A stretch of 64,000 bases of DNA, from positions 1,131,495 through 1,195,494 of the forward strand of contig NZ_JAWXCX010000001.1 in assembly GCF_033845285.1 (NCBI RefSeq), given 5' to 3'. The notes beneath the pieces were generated by a model, which searched no databases, was not told the origin of the DNA, and was given only the letters and a program-made list of their open reading frames with translations. Positions 9,099-17,817 of this stretch are shown here, piece after piece; the first letter of the stretch is position 1, and every line of letters starts with the position of its first letter. Both the position numbers and the translations under genes were made by a program. The DNA is from Marinococcus sp. PL1-022. Its GTDB lineage: Bacteria; Bacillota; Bacilli; Bacillales; Marinococcaceae.

Positions 9099-9724
9099 TG
9101 GATAAACGTGACGTAGAGCTCGATATATTAAAAGAAATCGGAACCATCGGGGGCGGCAATGCCGCCACGGCACTGTCCTCCCTTCTGAAAACGCCGGTCC
9201 AGATCAGCGTGCCGTCGGTACAGATGGTGCCGTTTCCGGAGCTGCTTGAAGCAGCCGGAGGAGAAGAAAAAGTAGCGGCGGTCACCTTTCTGCGCATCGC
9301 GGGCCACATCAGCGGCAGCATATTTTTTGTGCTTGAGCCACAGGAGATGCAGGCAGTGGGAAGAGCACTGGTACAAAGCTGGAATCTTCCATACACGCCG
9401 GAAAATGAACAGGAGCTGCTTGAGTCGGCAGTGTGTGAATTAACGAATATTCTGGCTGGGTCTTATTTATCGGCGCTTTCAGATTTTACAGGTCTTTACA
9501 TGATGCCGACGGTTCCGTCGTCTGCCGTTGACATGATCGGAGCGCTTTTGAGCGAAGGGCTTATCGAAGCTGGTCTTGAAGGAGATGAAGCGATCATGAT
9601 CGACACGAACATGACAAAAGGGGAGGATCACTCGCAGATGGCAGGCCGGTTTTTTATGCTGCCGGATGCCCACTCGCTTCCGAAAATTTTTGCCTCCCTC
9701 GGAGTACAGGAGGATGAGGAGTGA
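9095..9724 (+). CDS. cheC: CheY-P phosphatase CheC
   Basis: Dephosphorylates CheY-P and binds CheD in the Bacillus adaptation system. It has 209 residues with two pseudo-symmetric phosphatase motifs of the Glu-x2-Asn type: KEIGTIGGGNAATAL near residue 13 and CELTNILAGSYLSAL near residue 113. The start is one of two adjacent ATGs (9095 or 9098), both served by AAGGAGAGG; the first overlaps the cheB stop. The stop overlaps the cheD start (GTGA), so cheB-cheC-cheD appear translationally linked. Confidence 0.95.
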   Translation: MMDKRDVELDILKEIGTIGGGNAATALSSLLKTPVQISVPSVQMVPFPELLEAAGGEEKVAAVTFLRIAGHISGSIFFVLEPQEMQAVGRALVQSWNLPYTPENEQELLESAVCELTNILAGSYLSALSDFTGLYMMPTVPSSAVDMIGALLSEGLIEAGLEGDEAIMIDTNMTKGEDHSQMAGRFFMLPDAHSLPKIFASLGVQEDEE

Positions 9725-10224
9725 AAAACGTGGACATTAAACAAACGAAGATAAAAGTGGCGATGGCGGATATGAAGTGGGGCACGGACGGCGATATACT
9801 CTCAACGAGCGGCCTGGGTTCGTGTGTAGGCATTGTCATTTATTCGCTCCGCCACCAATATGCCTGCCTGATTCATGCGATGCTCCCGTTCTCTGAGATG
9901 GCACGGAAAGGGCAGCATGTGAACGAGGCGAAATATGCTGATACGGCCCTGCAAAAGGCGTTTGCCGGCTTTGAAGAACGTGGTATTCCAATTGCTTCGC
10001 TCGAAGCAAAGCTTGCCGGGGGAGCAAGAATGTTTCAGTTTCAGACGGATCATCTGCATATTGGAAAACGAAATGTCGAAGCAGCAAAGGAAATACTTGC
10101 CGGGCGGTCCGTACCGGTCAGAGCAGAGGAAACAGGGGGTCACACTGGCAGAACGATAGAGTTCGATGTGGTCACAGGAGTTCTGCGGATTAAGCTGACC
10201 GGAGGAGAAACAACGATAATATGA
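9721..10224 (+). CDS. cheD: Chemoreceptor glutamine deamidase CheD
   Basis: Deamidates receptor glutamines and, in Bacillus, activates receptors and is sequestered by CheC. It has 167 residues; the catalytic Cys35 (GLGSCVG) and His52 (CLIHAMLP) are both in place, as is the downstream GGARMFQF motif typical of the family. GTG start, overlapping the cheC stop by 4 bases; an alternative GTG lies 9 bases in. Sits between cheC and sigD exactly as in B. subtilis. Confidence 0.95.
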   Translation: MKNVDIKQTKIKVAMADMKWGTDGDILSTSGLGSCVGIVIYSLRHQYACLIHAMLPFSEMARKGQHVNEAKYADTALQKAFAGFEERGIPIASLEAKLAGGARMFQFQTDHLHIGKRNVEAAKEILAGRSVPVRAEETGGHTGRTIEFDVVTGVLRIKLTGGETTII

Positions 10225-10240
10225 ACAGGGGGAAGAAGAC

Positions 10241-11014
10241 ATGAGTAGATCGACAGCGCATGCTCATCAGGAAATTTGGGAGAAATGGCTGGATAATTAT
10301 GACGATACGGCGGCCGACCAACTAGTCGACATTTATATGCCCCTTGTTCATTATCACGTTCAGCGCATCGCAGCGACGCTGCCTAAAAATGTAAACCGGG
10401 ACGATCTTGTGAGTCACGGGCTGATGGGCCTGTACGATGCGATGAAAAAATTCGACCTGTCCCGGGATTTGAAATTTGATACATATGCCTCATTCCGGAT
10501 CCGCGGAGCGATTATTGACGGTCTCCGGCAGGAAGACTGGATGCCGCGCTCTCTTCGCGAGAAAACAAAGAAAATTGAAGAAACAGCTGAATGGCTCGAA
10601 CAAAAAAAGGGACGTTTTGTCTCGGACCGGGAGATAGGCGAAGAGCTGGACATGAAGTCCTCGGAAGTATCGAAGGTGATCGCCGAAAACTATTTCGTGC
10701 ATATGCTGTCTATGGATGAGGCGACGCCGGACGGTGAACGCGATGAAACGTATCGCGGGGCGATTGTGGATCATAACGCTCCGTCCCCGGAGGAAATGCT
10801 AACCGACCAGGCCTCCCTGCACGAGCTCGGGGAAGCAATAGCAAATCTGCCGGAAAAGGAGCAGAAGGTCGTGTCCCTTTTTTACCTGGAGGAAATGACG
10901 TTGACCGAAATCGGCCATATTTTATCGCTGTCCACATCGAGAATTTCACAAATTCATTCCAAAGCACTTTTCCGTCTGCGCCAGTATTTGAAACAGACGG
11001 AAGAAAAAACGTGA
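10241..11014 (+). CDS. sigD: RNA polymerase sigma factor SigD (FliA family)
   Basis: Sigma-28 class factor that transcribes late flagellar, chemotaxis and autolysin genes. It has 257 residues: region 2 (LVHYHVQRIAATLP to FDTYASFRIRGAIIDGLRQ), region 3 (residues about 95-150) and region 4 with the helix-turn-helix LTEIGHILSLSTSRISQIHS near the C-terminus. The ribosome-binding site is AGGGGGAAG, 7 bases from the ATG. Position at the end of the fla/che operon means its level depends on read-through of the whole operon, as established in B. subtilis. Confidence 0.97.
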   Translation: MSRSTAHAHQEIWEKWLDNYDDTAADQLVDIYMPLVHYHVQRIAATLPKNVNRDDLVSHGLMGLYDAMKKFDLSRDLKFDTYASFRIRGAIIDGLRQEDWMPRSLREKTKKIEETAEWLEQKKGRFVSDREIGEELDMKSSEVSKVIAENYFVHMLSMDEATPDGERDETYRGAIVDHNAPSPEEMLTDQASLHELGEAIANLPEKEQKVVSLFYLEEMTLTEIGHILSLSTSRISQIHSKALFRLRQYLKQTEEKT

Positions 11015-11029
11015 GAAGGGAGAAGGCCC

Positions 11030-11404
11030 ATGTCTCTGATATTCAGTCTGCTTGCCCTGATGGCTGCCGGTGCTTTATGGATAAAGCATCAATTCACAGT
11101 GCGTGAACTGCAGGCGTTAAAAAATGATAAAAAAGAAATCGAGCAGCTGTTAATCTACTATACCGAAGAAATGAAACGCGACAATGAACGTCTCCGCAGC
11201 GTGTGGGAGTGGCGGGAGAGTCCAGTGGAAGAAACGGAAATGGCTGAGCCGGCACAGGACGTGGACGAACCTTCGCCGAAGGAATCGATGATGAACCGTG
11301 TTATAATGTTATATAAAGAAGGATGGAAGGAAAAGGATATTGCAAAGACCCTGTCTATCGGCCAGCGGGAGGTGCATCTGTTTTTGCAGATGCAGGAAAA
11401 ATAA
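11030..11404 (+). CDS. SwrB/YlxL-like membrane-anchored flagellar factor
   Basis: A 124-residue protein with one N-terminal membrane helix (residues 2-19, SLIFSLLALMAAGALWIK), a coiled-coil-like middle and a C-terminal helix-turn-helix-like segment (MLYKEGWKEKDIAKTLSIGQREVHLFL). The position directly after sigD matches swrB of B. subtilis, which promotes activation of the flagellar export apparatus, and the topology agrees. It is shorter than B. subtilis SwrB (about 167 residues) and sequence similarity cannot be scored here, so the function is inferred mainly from synteny. Confidence 0.72.
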   Translation: MSLIFSLLALMAAGALWIKHQFTVRELQALKNDKKEIEQLLIYYTEEMKRDNERLRSVWEWRESPVEETEMAEPAQDVDEPSPKESMMNRVIMLYKEGWKEKDIAKTLSIGQREVHLFLQMQEK

Positions 11405-11413
11405 GCTTTAGCA

Positions 11414-11442
11414 TTGCGTCCTAAAGACTCGTGTGGTATATT
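11414..11442 (+). promoter_or_regulatory. Sigma-A promoter of rpsB-tsf
   Basis: TTGCGT (11414-11419), a 17-base spacer and TATATT (11437-11442), with TG two bases before the -10 element (extended -10). It separates the flagellar operon from the rpsB-tsf unit. No terminator is visible after the swrB-like gene, so read-through from the flagellar operon is possible. Confidence 0.7.
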
Positions 11443-11464
11443 ACGAGTTGGTGTTAAAAACACA

Positions 11465-11530
11465 CGCAACAGCTGATCTGTATAGAGGTGCTTTCCGCAT
11501 GGAAAGTTTTGTACAGACATGACGCTTGCG
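11465..11530 (+). ncRNA. Structured leader of rpsB mRNA (candidate S2 autoregulatory element)
   Basis: Three nested complementary pairs are visible: CGCAA (11465-11469) with TTGCG (11526-11530), TCTGTA (11477-11482) with TACAGA (11512-11517), and CTTTCC (11491-11496) with GGAAAG (11501-11506) closed by a GCAT loop. The structure ends just before the AAGGAGG of rpsB (11544-11550). Ribosomal protein genes often have leaders bound by their product; that this one is bound by S2 is inference. Confidence 0.5.
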
Positions 11531-11559
11531 GTGGAAAAAACCTAAGGAGGAATTATTTT

Positions 11560-12348
11560 ATGGCTGTTATTTCTATGAAACAGTTGCTTGAAGCAGGGGT
11601 GCACTTCGGTCACCAGACTCGTCGCTGGAACCCTAAAATGAGCCGTTATATTTTCACGGAGCGTAATGGTATTTATATCATTGACCTTCAAAAAACGGTA
11701 CGTAAAGTAGAAGAAGCGTACAAATACGTGCGCAGCATTGCAGAAGACGGAGGTAAAATCCTTTTCGTCGGAACGAAAAAACAGGCGCAGGACTCTGTTC
11801 GCGATGAAGCGATCCGTTCAAACATGTACTACATTAACCAACGTTGGTTAGGCGGTACACTGACGAACTTCGCAACAATCCGTAAACGGATTGCCCGCTT
11901 GAAGGACCTCGAACAAATGGAAGAAGACGGTACCTTTGATATTCTTCCGAAAAAAGAAGTTATGCTGTTAAACAAAGAAAAAGACCGTCTCGAAAAAGTA
12001 CTTGGCGGCATTAAAGATATGAACAAGCTTCCGGATGCCCTGTTTATTATCGATCCGCGCAAAGAGCGCATCGCAGTGGCAGAAGCACACAAATTAAACA
12101 TCCCGATCATCTCGATCGTGGACACTAACTGTGATCCTGACGAGATCGACAAGCTCATCCCGGGTAACGACGACGCTATCCGTGCCGTTCGTCTTCTTAC
12201 AGGAAAAATGGCTGATGCCGTTATCGAAGCAACCCAGGGTGCAGAAGAAAAAGCCCGTGAGCAGGCAGCTGCCCAGGAAAAAGAACAGGAAGCAGCCGCA
12301 GCGGAAGAAGAAGGAAACACAGAAGAAGAGAGCGTTTCAAACCAGTAA
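11560..12348 (+). CDS. rpsB: 30S ribosomal protein S2
   Basis: Small-subunit protein that binds near the head-body junction and is needed for S1-type function and late 30S assembly. It has 262 residues with typical S2 signatures [14 protein letters not shown] near the start and [20 protein letters not shown] in the C-terminal half. The C-terminus is a Glu/Ala-rich extension (about 35 residues) longer than in B. subtilis (246 residues). AAGGAGG stands 9 bases before ATG 11560; an ATG at 11488 in the same frame lies in the structured leader and is not used. Followed by a hairpin and tsf. Confidence 0.97.
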   Translation: MAVISMKQLLEAGVHFGHQTRRWNPKMSRYIFTERNGIYIIDLQKTVRKVEEAYKYVRSIAEDGGKILFVGTKKQAQDSVRDEAIRSNMYYINQRWLGGTLTNFATIRKRIARLKDLEQMEEDGTFDILPKKEVMLLNKEKDRLEKVLGGIKDMNKLPDALFIIDPRKERIAVAEAHKLNIPIISIVDTNCDPDEIDKLIPGNDDAIRAVRLLTGKMADAVIEATQGAEEKAREQAAAQEKEQEAAAAEEEGNTEEESVSNQ

Positions 12349-12383
12349 GCTCTCATAAATATAACGGGCCCAGGCCTGACGCG

Positions 12384-12424
12384 AAGGGTGGTAAAAGGGA
12401 AAAACCCTTTATCACCCTTTTTCT
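12384..12424 (+). terminator. Intrinsic terminator/attenuator between rpsB and tsf
   Basis: The arms AAGGGTGGTAAAAGGG and CCCTTTATCACCCTT pair over an AAAAA loop and run into TTTTTCTT. Partial read-through is likely because tsf has no clear promoter of its own between here and its start. Confidence 0.8.
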
Positions 12425-12477
12425 TGAAAAATAGCGCTCAAGCGCTTGTGCATGGAAAAATCGAAGGAGGAATTTAA

Positions 12478-13359
12478 ATGGCTGTAACAGCAAGCATGGT
12501 AAAAGAACTGCGTGAAAAAACAGGTGCAGGTATGATGGACTGCAAAAAAGCACTCAACGAAACAGATGGTAACATGGAAGAAGCGGTTAACTACCTGCGC
12601 GAAAAAGGTATCTCCAAAGCAGCGAAAAAATCTGATCGTGTAGCAGCAGAGGGTCTTACGTACGCAACGTATGAAGGAAACCAGGCAGTGATCGTGGAAG
12701 TAAACGCTGAAACAGACTTCGTCGCGAAAAACGAATTGTTTAAGCAGCTCGTCGCGGACGTTTCCACGTACCTGCTGAAGGAACAGCCGGCTGACGTTGA
12801 CGCGGCACTTGCCGGGGAAATCGAAAGCGGAGTGACGCTTGAGCGTTACATTAACGACCAGATCGCACGTATCGGGGAGAAAATTTCCCTGCGCCGTTTT
12901 CTGCTTGCAGAGAAAAACGACGGTGATGCATTCGGCGCCTATCTTCACATGGGCGGGCGCATCGGCGTGCTGACGGTTCTTGAAAACACGGAAGACGGCG
13001 ATCTTGCCAAGGACGTGGCGATGCACGTAGCGGCGATCAGCCCGAAATACATTTCCCGTGAAGATGTTCCGAAGGAAGAAGCGGACAGCGAGCGTGAACT
13101 GCTGAAGCAGCAGGCGCTGAACGAAGGCAAGCCGGAAAACATCGTTGAAAAAATGGTGGAAGGCCGTATTGGCAAGTACTTTGAACAAATCTGCCTGCTT
13201 GATCAGGAATTTGTAAAGGATACAGACCAAAAAGTAGGCGACTACCTGAAAAGCAAGGGCGCTACCGTGCGCACATTTGCCCGCTATGAAGTAGGCGAAG
13301 GCATGGAAAAACGCGACGAAAACTTTGCAGATGAAGTAATGAACCAGGTAAAGAAATAA
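12478..13359 (+). CDS. tsf: Translation elongation factor Ts
   Basis: Guanine nucleotide exchange factor for EF-Tu. It has 293 residues: N-terminal UBA-like domain ([19 protein letters not shown]), the conserved [11 protein letters not shown] motif of the core that contacts EF-Tu, and the dimerisation domain. A strong AAGGAGG lies 7 bases before the ATG. It uses a clean set of preferred codons, in keeping with high expression. Paired with rpsB as in nearly all bacteria. Confidence 0.98.
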   Translation: MAVTASMVKELREKTGAGMMDCKKALNETDGNMEEAVNYLREKGISKAAKKSDRVAAEGLTYATYEGNQAVIVEVNAETDFVAKNELFKQLVADVSTYLLKEQPADVDAALAGEIESGVTLERYINDQIARIGEKISLRRFLLAEKNDGDAFGAYLHMGGRIGVLTVLENTEDGDLAKDVAMHVAAISPKYISREDVPKEEADSERELLKQQALNEGKPENIVEKMVEGRIGKYFEQICLLDQEFVKDTDQKVGDYLKSKGATVRTFARYEVGEGMEKRDENFADEVMNQVKK

Positions 13360-13370
13360 ATCGGCAGTAT

Positions 13371-13419
13371 GGGAGAGTCCATATCGAATCCTCTAGGGTC
13401 CGTAGGCTCTCCTTTTTTC
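13371..13419 (+). terminator. Intrinsic terminator after tsf
   Basis: GGAGAGTCC (13372-13380) can pair with GGCTCTCC (13405-13412) across a 24-base loop, with a run of six T following. It ends the rpsB-tsf transcript before pyrH. Confidence 0.72.
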
Positions 13420-13482
13420 TGAAAGCAAAACCAGGGCAGAGGCCGCAGCGCTTCTGCGATACATAATAAAAAGGCGGGGTTC

Positions 13483-14217
13483 ATGACGATGGAGAAATAC
13501 AATCGCGTTGTGTTGAAGTTGAGCGGAGAGGCATTAGCAGGACAGCAGGGCTACGGTATTGATCCGGAAGTCATTCAGTCTATTGCTTCTCAAATCGGTG
13601 AGATAGTAGAATTGGGGACAGAGGTAGTGATTGTTGTCGGCGGAGGGAACATATGGAGAGGCATGGCCGGAAGTTCAAAAGGGATGGACCGGGCTACCGC
13701 TGACTATATGGGCATGCTTGCGACAGTCATGAATTCGCTTGCGCTCCAGGACAGCCTTGAAGACATTGAGATTCCTACACGGGTGCAGACGTCCATAGAA
13801 ATGAGACAGGTAGCCGAACCATACATCCGCCGCAAAGCCATCCGGCATTTAGAGAAAAAGCGGGTAGTCATTTTTGCGGCCGGGACGGGGAATCCGTACT
13901 TTTCGACCGATACCACTGCGGCGCTGCGGGCGGCAGAAATCGAAGCGGACATTATTTTGATGGCTAAAAACAAAGTGGACGGGGTATATGACTCAGACCC
14001 ATCTGCGAATGCGGACGCGAAAAAGTACCAGTCGCTCACTTACCTGGATATTTTAAATCATGATCTGAAGGTGATGGATTCGACGGCGTCCACGCTTTGT
14101 ATGGACAACAACATCCCGCTTCTCGTATTTTCGATTATGGAAGAAGGAAACATCAAGAAGGCCGTAATGGGAGAAGACATTGGAACAATCATAAGGAGGA
14201 ACAACGATGGCTCATGA
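13483..14217 (+). CDS. pyrH: Uridylate kinase
   Basis: Phosphorylates UMP to UDP with ATP; hexameric amino-acid-kinase-fold enzyme regulated by GTP and UTP. It has 244 residues with [21 protein letters not shown] and [18 protein letters not shown] (substrate loops) and [13 protein letters not shown]. Two in-frame ATGs (13483, 13489) compete; the second is better spaced from GGCGGGG and gives the N-terminus [11 protein letters not shown], closer to B. subtilis. The last 11 bases overlap frr, and the frr ribosome-binding site lies inside this gene. Confidence 0.96.
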   Translation: MTMEKYNRVVLKLSGEALAGQQGYGIDPEVIQSIASQIGEIVELGTEVVIVVGGGNIWRGMAGSSKGMDRATADYMGMLATVMNSLALQDSLEDIEIPTRVQTSIEMRQVAEPYIRRKAIRHLEKKRVVIFAAGTGNPYFSTDTTAALRAAEIEADIILMAKNKVDGVYDSDPSANADAKKYQSLTYLDILNHDLKVMDSTASTLCMDNNIPLLVFSIMEEGNIKKAVMGEDIGTIIRRNNDGS

Positions 14218-14761
14218 TATAAAAGCAACAGAAGAGAAAATGAAAAAGTCAGTGGATTCTTTAAGCCGCGAGCTTGCCACGCTGCGGACAGGGAGGGCGA
14301 ACGCTTCCATGCTCGACCGGGTGGTAGTTGACTACTACGGTGCCGAGGTGCCGCTTCAACAGCTTGCGACGATTACCGTGCCGGAGGGGCGCCTGCTTGT
14401 TGTGGCGCCGTTTGATAAAAGCTCCATCAAGGACGTGGAAAAAGGGATCCAAAAGGCGGAGCTCGGCCTGAATCCCAGTAACGACGGCGAAGTAATCCGC
14501 ATTCCGATTCCGGCAATGACAGAAGACCGCCGCAAGGAAATGACCAAACTCATTAACAAGTACGCGGAAGAAGCACGGGTGGCCATCCGCAATATCCGGC
14601 GCGACGCTAATGACACGCTGAAAAAAGATGAAAAAAGCAATGAAATCACCGAGGATGATTTGAAGCGTGAGCAGGAGCAGGTGCAAAAAGCAACCGACAA
14701 ATACATCGGTCAGGTGGATCAGGCAGCCGAACAAAAAGAAAAAGAAGTTATGGAAGTTTGA
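14207..14761 (+). CDS. frr: Ribosome recycling factor
   Basis: With EF-G it splits the post-termination ribosome. It has 184 residues, mostly helical (the three-helix bundle) with a small beta domain around residues 30-105; the conserved [11 protein letters not shown] near residue 28 and the C-terminal helix [19 protein letters not shown] are clear. AAGGAGG lies inside the pyrH end, so translation is probably coupled to pyrH. A terminator follows 31 bases after the stop. Confidence 0.97.
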   Translation: MAHDIKATEEKMKKSVDSLSRELATLRTGRANASMLDRVVVDYYGAEVPLQQLATITVPEGRLLVVAPFDKSSIKDVEKGIQKAELGLNPSNDGEVIRIPIPAMTEDRRKEMTKLINKYAEEARVAIRNIRRDANDTLKKDEKSNEITEDDLKREQEQVQKATDKYIGQVDQAAEQKEKEVMEV

Positions 14762-14792
14762 TGCGAATCGAGTTACAATAGGAACAGACTGG

Positions 14793-14822
14793 AACCCTCT
14801 GCACTCAAGAGGGTTTTTTTGT
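14793..14822 (+). terminator. Intrinsic terminator after frr
   Basis: AACCCTCT (14793-14800) pairs with AGAGGGTT (14808-14815), followed by a T run. It closes the pyrH-frr unit. Confidence 0.85.
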
Positions 14823-14832
14823 AAGTACAAAA

Positions 14833-14857
14833 CCGGCAGATTTATTTGCGCTGCCGG
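14833..14857. repeat. Perfect 7-bp inverted repeat upstream of uppS
   Basis: CCGGCAG (14833-14839) and CTGCCGG (14851-14857) flank an 11-base A/T-rich loop. There is no T run after it, so it is not a second terminator. It could be an mRNA 5' structure or an operator for uppS; nothing further supports either. Confidence 0.5.
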
Positions 14858-14987
14858 AAAGAACACATAAACAGATATACTGCTTTCCGTTCTTCAACAA
14901 TGCTGAGGCAGGAACGGTTTTTATATGGAATTGATTTCACACGCGCCATATAAATCAGACAAAGGGGAAAAGGCTGGTGCCCTCGTT

Positions 14988-15749
14988 ATGAACGATCGAC
15001 TATTTAATCAAATAAATCCATGGGCGGAGGCGAACGCCACGGCAGTGAAAGTGAATACGCCTGCCCATGTGGCTATTATTATGGATGGCAACGGCCGTTG
15101 GGCAAAAAAAAGAGGCCTGCCCCGTGTAGCCGGCCACCGCGAAGGTATGAAGGCGATCACGAAGGTGGTGGAAAAAGCGCACGAGCTCGGTATAAAGTAC
15201 TTAACGCTCTACGCTTTTTCCACGGAAAACTGGAAGCGGCCGAAATCAGAAGTGAATTTTCTAATGCAGCTGCCGGAGCGATTTTTGGCTAAAGAGCTGC
15301 CAAAGCTAATGAAAAACAACGTACAGGTGCGGATGATGGGTGATGCGGACAAGCTGCCGGACCATACGCTGCAGGCTGTGCAGGAGGCTGTGGATGCCAC
15401 AGCCGAAAACACCGGCATCGTTTTAAACTTTGCCCTTAACTACGGCGGGAGGCATGAGCTTGTCCATGTGGTGCAGGAGCTTGCCCGGGACGTGGAAGAG
15501 GGGCGGATGAAGGCAGAGGCTATCGATGAAGAGTTAATCACCAACCGGCTGTACACGAACCAGATCCCGGACCCTGACCTGCTTATTCGTACGAGCGGCG
15601 AAATCCGGCTGAGCAATTTTATGCTGTGGCAGTTAGCTTATGCGGAATTTTGGTTTACCGAAACGCTCTGGCCGGACTTTAATGAAGAGGGCTTAGCGGA
15701 AGCTGTCATAGAATATCAGCAGAGAAAACGCAGGTACGGGGGCGTTTAA
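14988..15749 (+). CDS. uppS: Undecaprenyl diphosphate synthase (cis-prenyltransferase)
   Basis: Condenses isopentenyl diphosphate onto farnesyl diphosphate to make the C55 lipid carrier for cell-wall synthesis. The signatures are IIMDGNGRWAKKRGLPRVAGH (catalytic Asp33 in this numbering), LTLYAFSTENWKRP and, near the C-terminus, DLLIRTSGEIRLSNFMLWQ. From ATG 14988 the protein has 253 residues, close to family length; an in-frame ATG at 14925 would add 21 residues. Both have weak ribosome-binding sites, so the start is uncertain. Followed 21 bases later by cdsA. Confidence 0.95.
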   Translation: MNDRLFNQINPWAEANATAVKVNTPAHVAIIMDGNGRWAKKRGLPRVAGHREGMKAITKVVEKAHELGIKYLTLYAFSTENWKRPKSEVNFLMQLPERFLAKELPKLMKNNVQVRMMGDADKLPDHTLQAVQEAVDATAENTGIVLNFALNYGGRHELVHVVQELARDVEEGRMKAEAIDEELITNRLYTNQIPDPDLLIRTSGEIRLSNFMLWQLAYAEFWFTETLWPDFNEEGLAEAVIEYQQRKRRYGGV

Positions 15750-15770
15750 CGACTGAAGGGGAGGTCTTGT

Positions 15771-16571
15771 ATGGGATTGCGGGCGATTACCGGTCTTATC
15801 GGAGCAGTACTCGTCTTGGCGATTGTATTTGTAGGCCGCGAATGGTTTACTCTTTTGATCGCTTTGCTTGCTTCTGTCGCCATGTTTGAAATAATGCGCA
15901 TGAAACGGATCCCGCTGCTGTCCTTCCGGGGTGTAATCAGTATGGGCTTTATGTGGATACTGCTCGTGCCCACAGAATGGCTGGATTTTCCGTTTTTGCA
16001 GCATATAACGAAAACAGAGATTTTTTTGACGATGATTCTGGGCCTGCTTGCATTAACAGTAGTCACGAAAAACTCCTTCACCTTTGATGAAGCAGGGTTC
16101 GTCATTTTATCCTCTGTGTACATAGGGTACGGGTTTCACAGCTTGATTATGATCCGCCAGCTGCCGGACATCGGCCTTGCTGTTGTCATTCTGATTTTAT
16201 TTTTAATCTGGGCAACCGATTCCGGAGCCTATTTTATTGGAAAGAATTTTGGGCGCCACCGGCCCTGGCCGGAGATCAGTCCGAAAAAAACCATCGAAGG
16301 ATTTGTCGGGGGGCTTGTCGCGGCATTTATTGTCGGCTTCATCTTTGAGGCGGTGTACCCGGTATTTGAGTCCTACCTGATAATGAGTGCTTTTATTGTG
16401 GTGACATCCATCTTTGGCCAGCTCGGGGATCTGGTGGAATCAGCGCTGAAACGGCACTACGCGGTTAAGGATTCCGGGAATATTCTTCCTGGTCACGGCG
16501 GCATCCTGGACCGGTTCGACAGCCTGATTTTCGTTATGCCCCTGCTTCATTTTTTCTATTTTTTTGGTTAA
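15771..16571 (+). CDS. cdsA: Phosphatidate cytidylyltransferase
   Basis: Makes CDP-diacylglycerol from phosphatidic acid and CTP, the precursor of all phospholipids in the cell, including the product of pgsA at 49.4 kb. Integral membrane protein of 266 residues with about eight hydrophobic segments. The C-terminal family signature is present (SALKRHYAVKDSGNILPGHG, then GILDRFDSLIF), as is the upstream ATDSGAYFIGKNFG. GGGGAGG precedes the ATG by 8 bases. Confidence 0.96.
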   Translation: MGLRAITGLIGAVLVLAIVFVGREWFTLLIALLASVAMFEIMRMKRIPLLSFRGVISMGFMWILLVPTEWLDFPFLQHITKTEIFLTMILGLLALTVVTKNSFTFDEAGFVILSSVYIGYGFHSLIMIRQLPDIGLAVVILILFLIWATDSGAYFIGKNFGRHRPWPEISPKKTIEGFVGGLVAAFIVGFIFEAVYPVFESYLIMSAFIVVTSIFGQLGDLVESALKRHYAVKDSGNILPGHGGILDRFDSLIFVMPLLHFFYFFG

Positions 16572-16611
16572 TACCTCAGACGCAGGTTGCCAACCTAAAG
16601 GAGTTTAAGCC

Positions 16612-17757
16612 ATGAAACGAATAGCATTGCTTGGGTCCACCGGATCCATCGGTACACAGACGCTTGACGTTGTTCGACTGCATCCGGAACGGTTCCGGAT
16701 AACAGCGATTGCTGCCGGGAAAAACGTTGACCTGGTGCGAAAGCAGATTGAAGAATTTTCCCCTGAAATTGCGGCTGTCCATACAAAGGAAGACGCCGAA
16801 ACGCTTCAGGCGGAATACGGCGGACGCATGCGCATCGTCTGGGGCCACGACGGTCTGATGGAAATTGCGGGAAGCTCCTGTGACTTTCTGATGAACGCGG
16901 TCAGCGGCAGCATGGGGCTTGAGCCGACGCTCCGGGCGATTGAAAACCGGGTGGATATCGGGATTGCCAATAAAGAAACGCTCGTCACCGCAGGCCACCT
17001 TGTAATGGAGAAAGCAAAGGAGCACGGCGTACGCCTGCTCCCGGTTGACAGCGAGCATTCGGCGATCGCCCAGTGCCTCGAAGGAAATGAGTTAAAGGAA
17101 GTGAGCCGCCTGATTTTGACAGCTTCGGGAGGAAGCTTCCGTGACTATTCACGCAGTGATCTTGACGGAGTTACGGTGGAGGATGCCCTAAACCACCCGA
17201 ACTGGAGCATGGGGGCCAAAATCACGATCGACTCGGCTACGATGATGAATAAAGGCTTTGAAGTCATCGAAGCCCACTGGCTGTTTGGTATTCCTTACGA
17301 CCGTATTGATGTGCTGCTGCATAAAGAAAGCATTATTCATTCACTCGTGGAGTATCAGGACACCAGTGTGATTGCCCAGCTCGGACTGCCGGACATGCGC
17401 GTGCCGATCCAGTACGCGATGACCTATCCGGAACGGCTTGACTATCCGGCCAAGGAATCGCTGAACCTGTGGGAAATAGGCACGCTGCATTTTCAGCCGC
17501 CGGATTTTGAACGCTACCGAAGCCTCCGGCTGGCCTATGATGCCGGAAGAGCCGGTGGCTCCATGGGCACGGTGCTGAACGCTGCCAATGAACAGGCAGT
17601 TGCGATGTTTTTAAACAGCCAGTGTGCCTTTCTTGAAATTGAAACCGCTGTGGAAGAAGCGCTTGTACGCCACGAGCGGATTGAGCATCCGGATCTCGAC
17701 ACGATTTTACGAGTGGACCGGGAAACCAGAGAACACGTGCAGACGCTTTTAACGTGA
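16612..17757 (+). CDS. dxr: 1-deoxy-D-xylulose 5-phosphate reductoisomerase
   Basis: Second step of the MEP isoprenoid pathway, NADPH-dependent, giving MEP; it feeds the substrate of the nearby uppS product. It has 381 residues: N-terminal Rossmann motif [17 protein letters not shown]/metal region ANKETLV, active-site loops [14 protein letters not shown] and [10 protein letters not shown], and metal ligands in the conserved [26 protein letters not shown] lies 8 bases before the ATG. In the order uppS-cdsA-dxr-rseP-proS-polC of Bacillus. Confidence 0.98.
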   Translation: MKRIALLGSTGSIGTQTLDVVRLHPERFRITAIAAGKNVDLVRKQIEEFSPEIAAVHTKEDAETLQAEYGGRMRIVWGHDGLMEIAGSSCDFLMNAVSGSMGLEPTLRAIENRVDIGIANKETLVTAGHLVMEKAKEHGVRLLPVDSEHSAIAQCLEGNELKEVSRLILTASGGSFRDYSRSDLDGVTVEDALNHPNWSMGAKITIDSATMMNKGFEVIEAHWLFGIPYDRIDVLLHKESIIHSLVEYQDTSVIAQLGLPDMRVPIQYAMTYPERLDYPAKESLNLWEIGTLHFQPPDFERYRSLRLAYDAGRAGGSMGTVLNAANEQAVAMFLNSQCAFLEIETAVEEALVRHERIEHPDLDTILRVDRETREHVQTLLT

Positions 17758-17782
17758 CGTTCTTTCACAAACACTCTATAAT
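17754..17782 (+). promoter_or_regulatory. Sigma-A-like promoter of rseP
   Basis: GTGACG (17754-17759), 17-base spacer, perfect TATAAT (17777-17782). It overlaps the dxr stop codon and lies 35 bases before the rseP start. It gives rseP-proS its own transcription start in addition to read-through from dxr. Confidence 0.62.
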
Positions 17783-17817
17783 GGGAAGAAAGAGCAAAAG
17801 AAGAAGGTGAATAAGCT

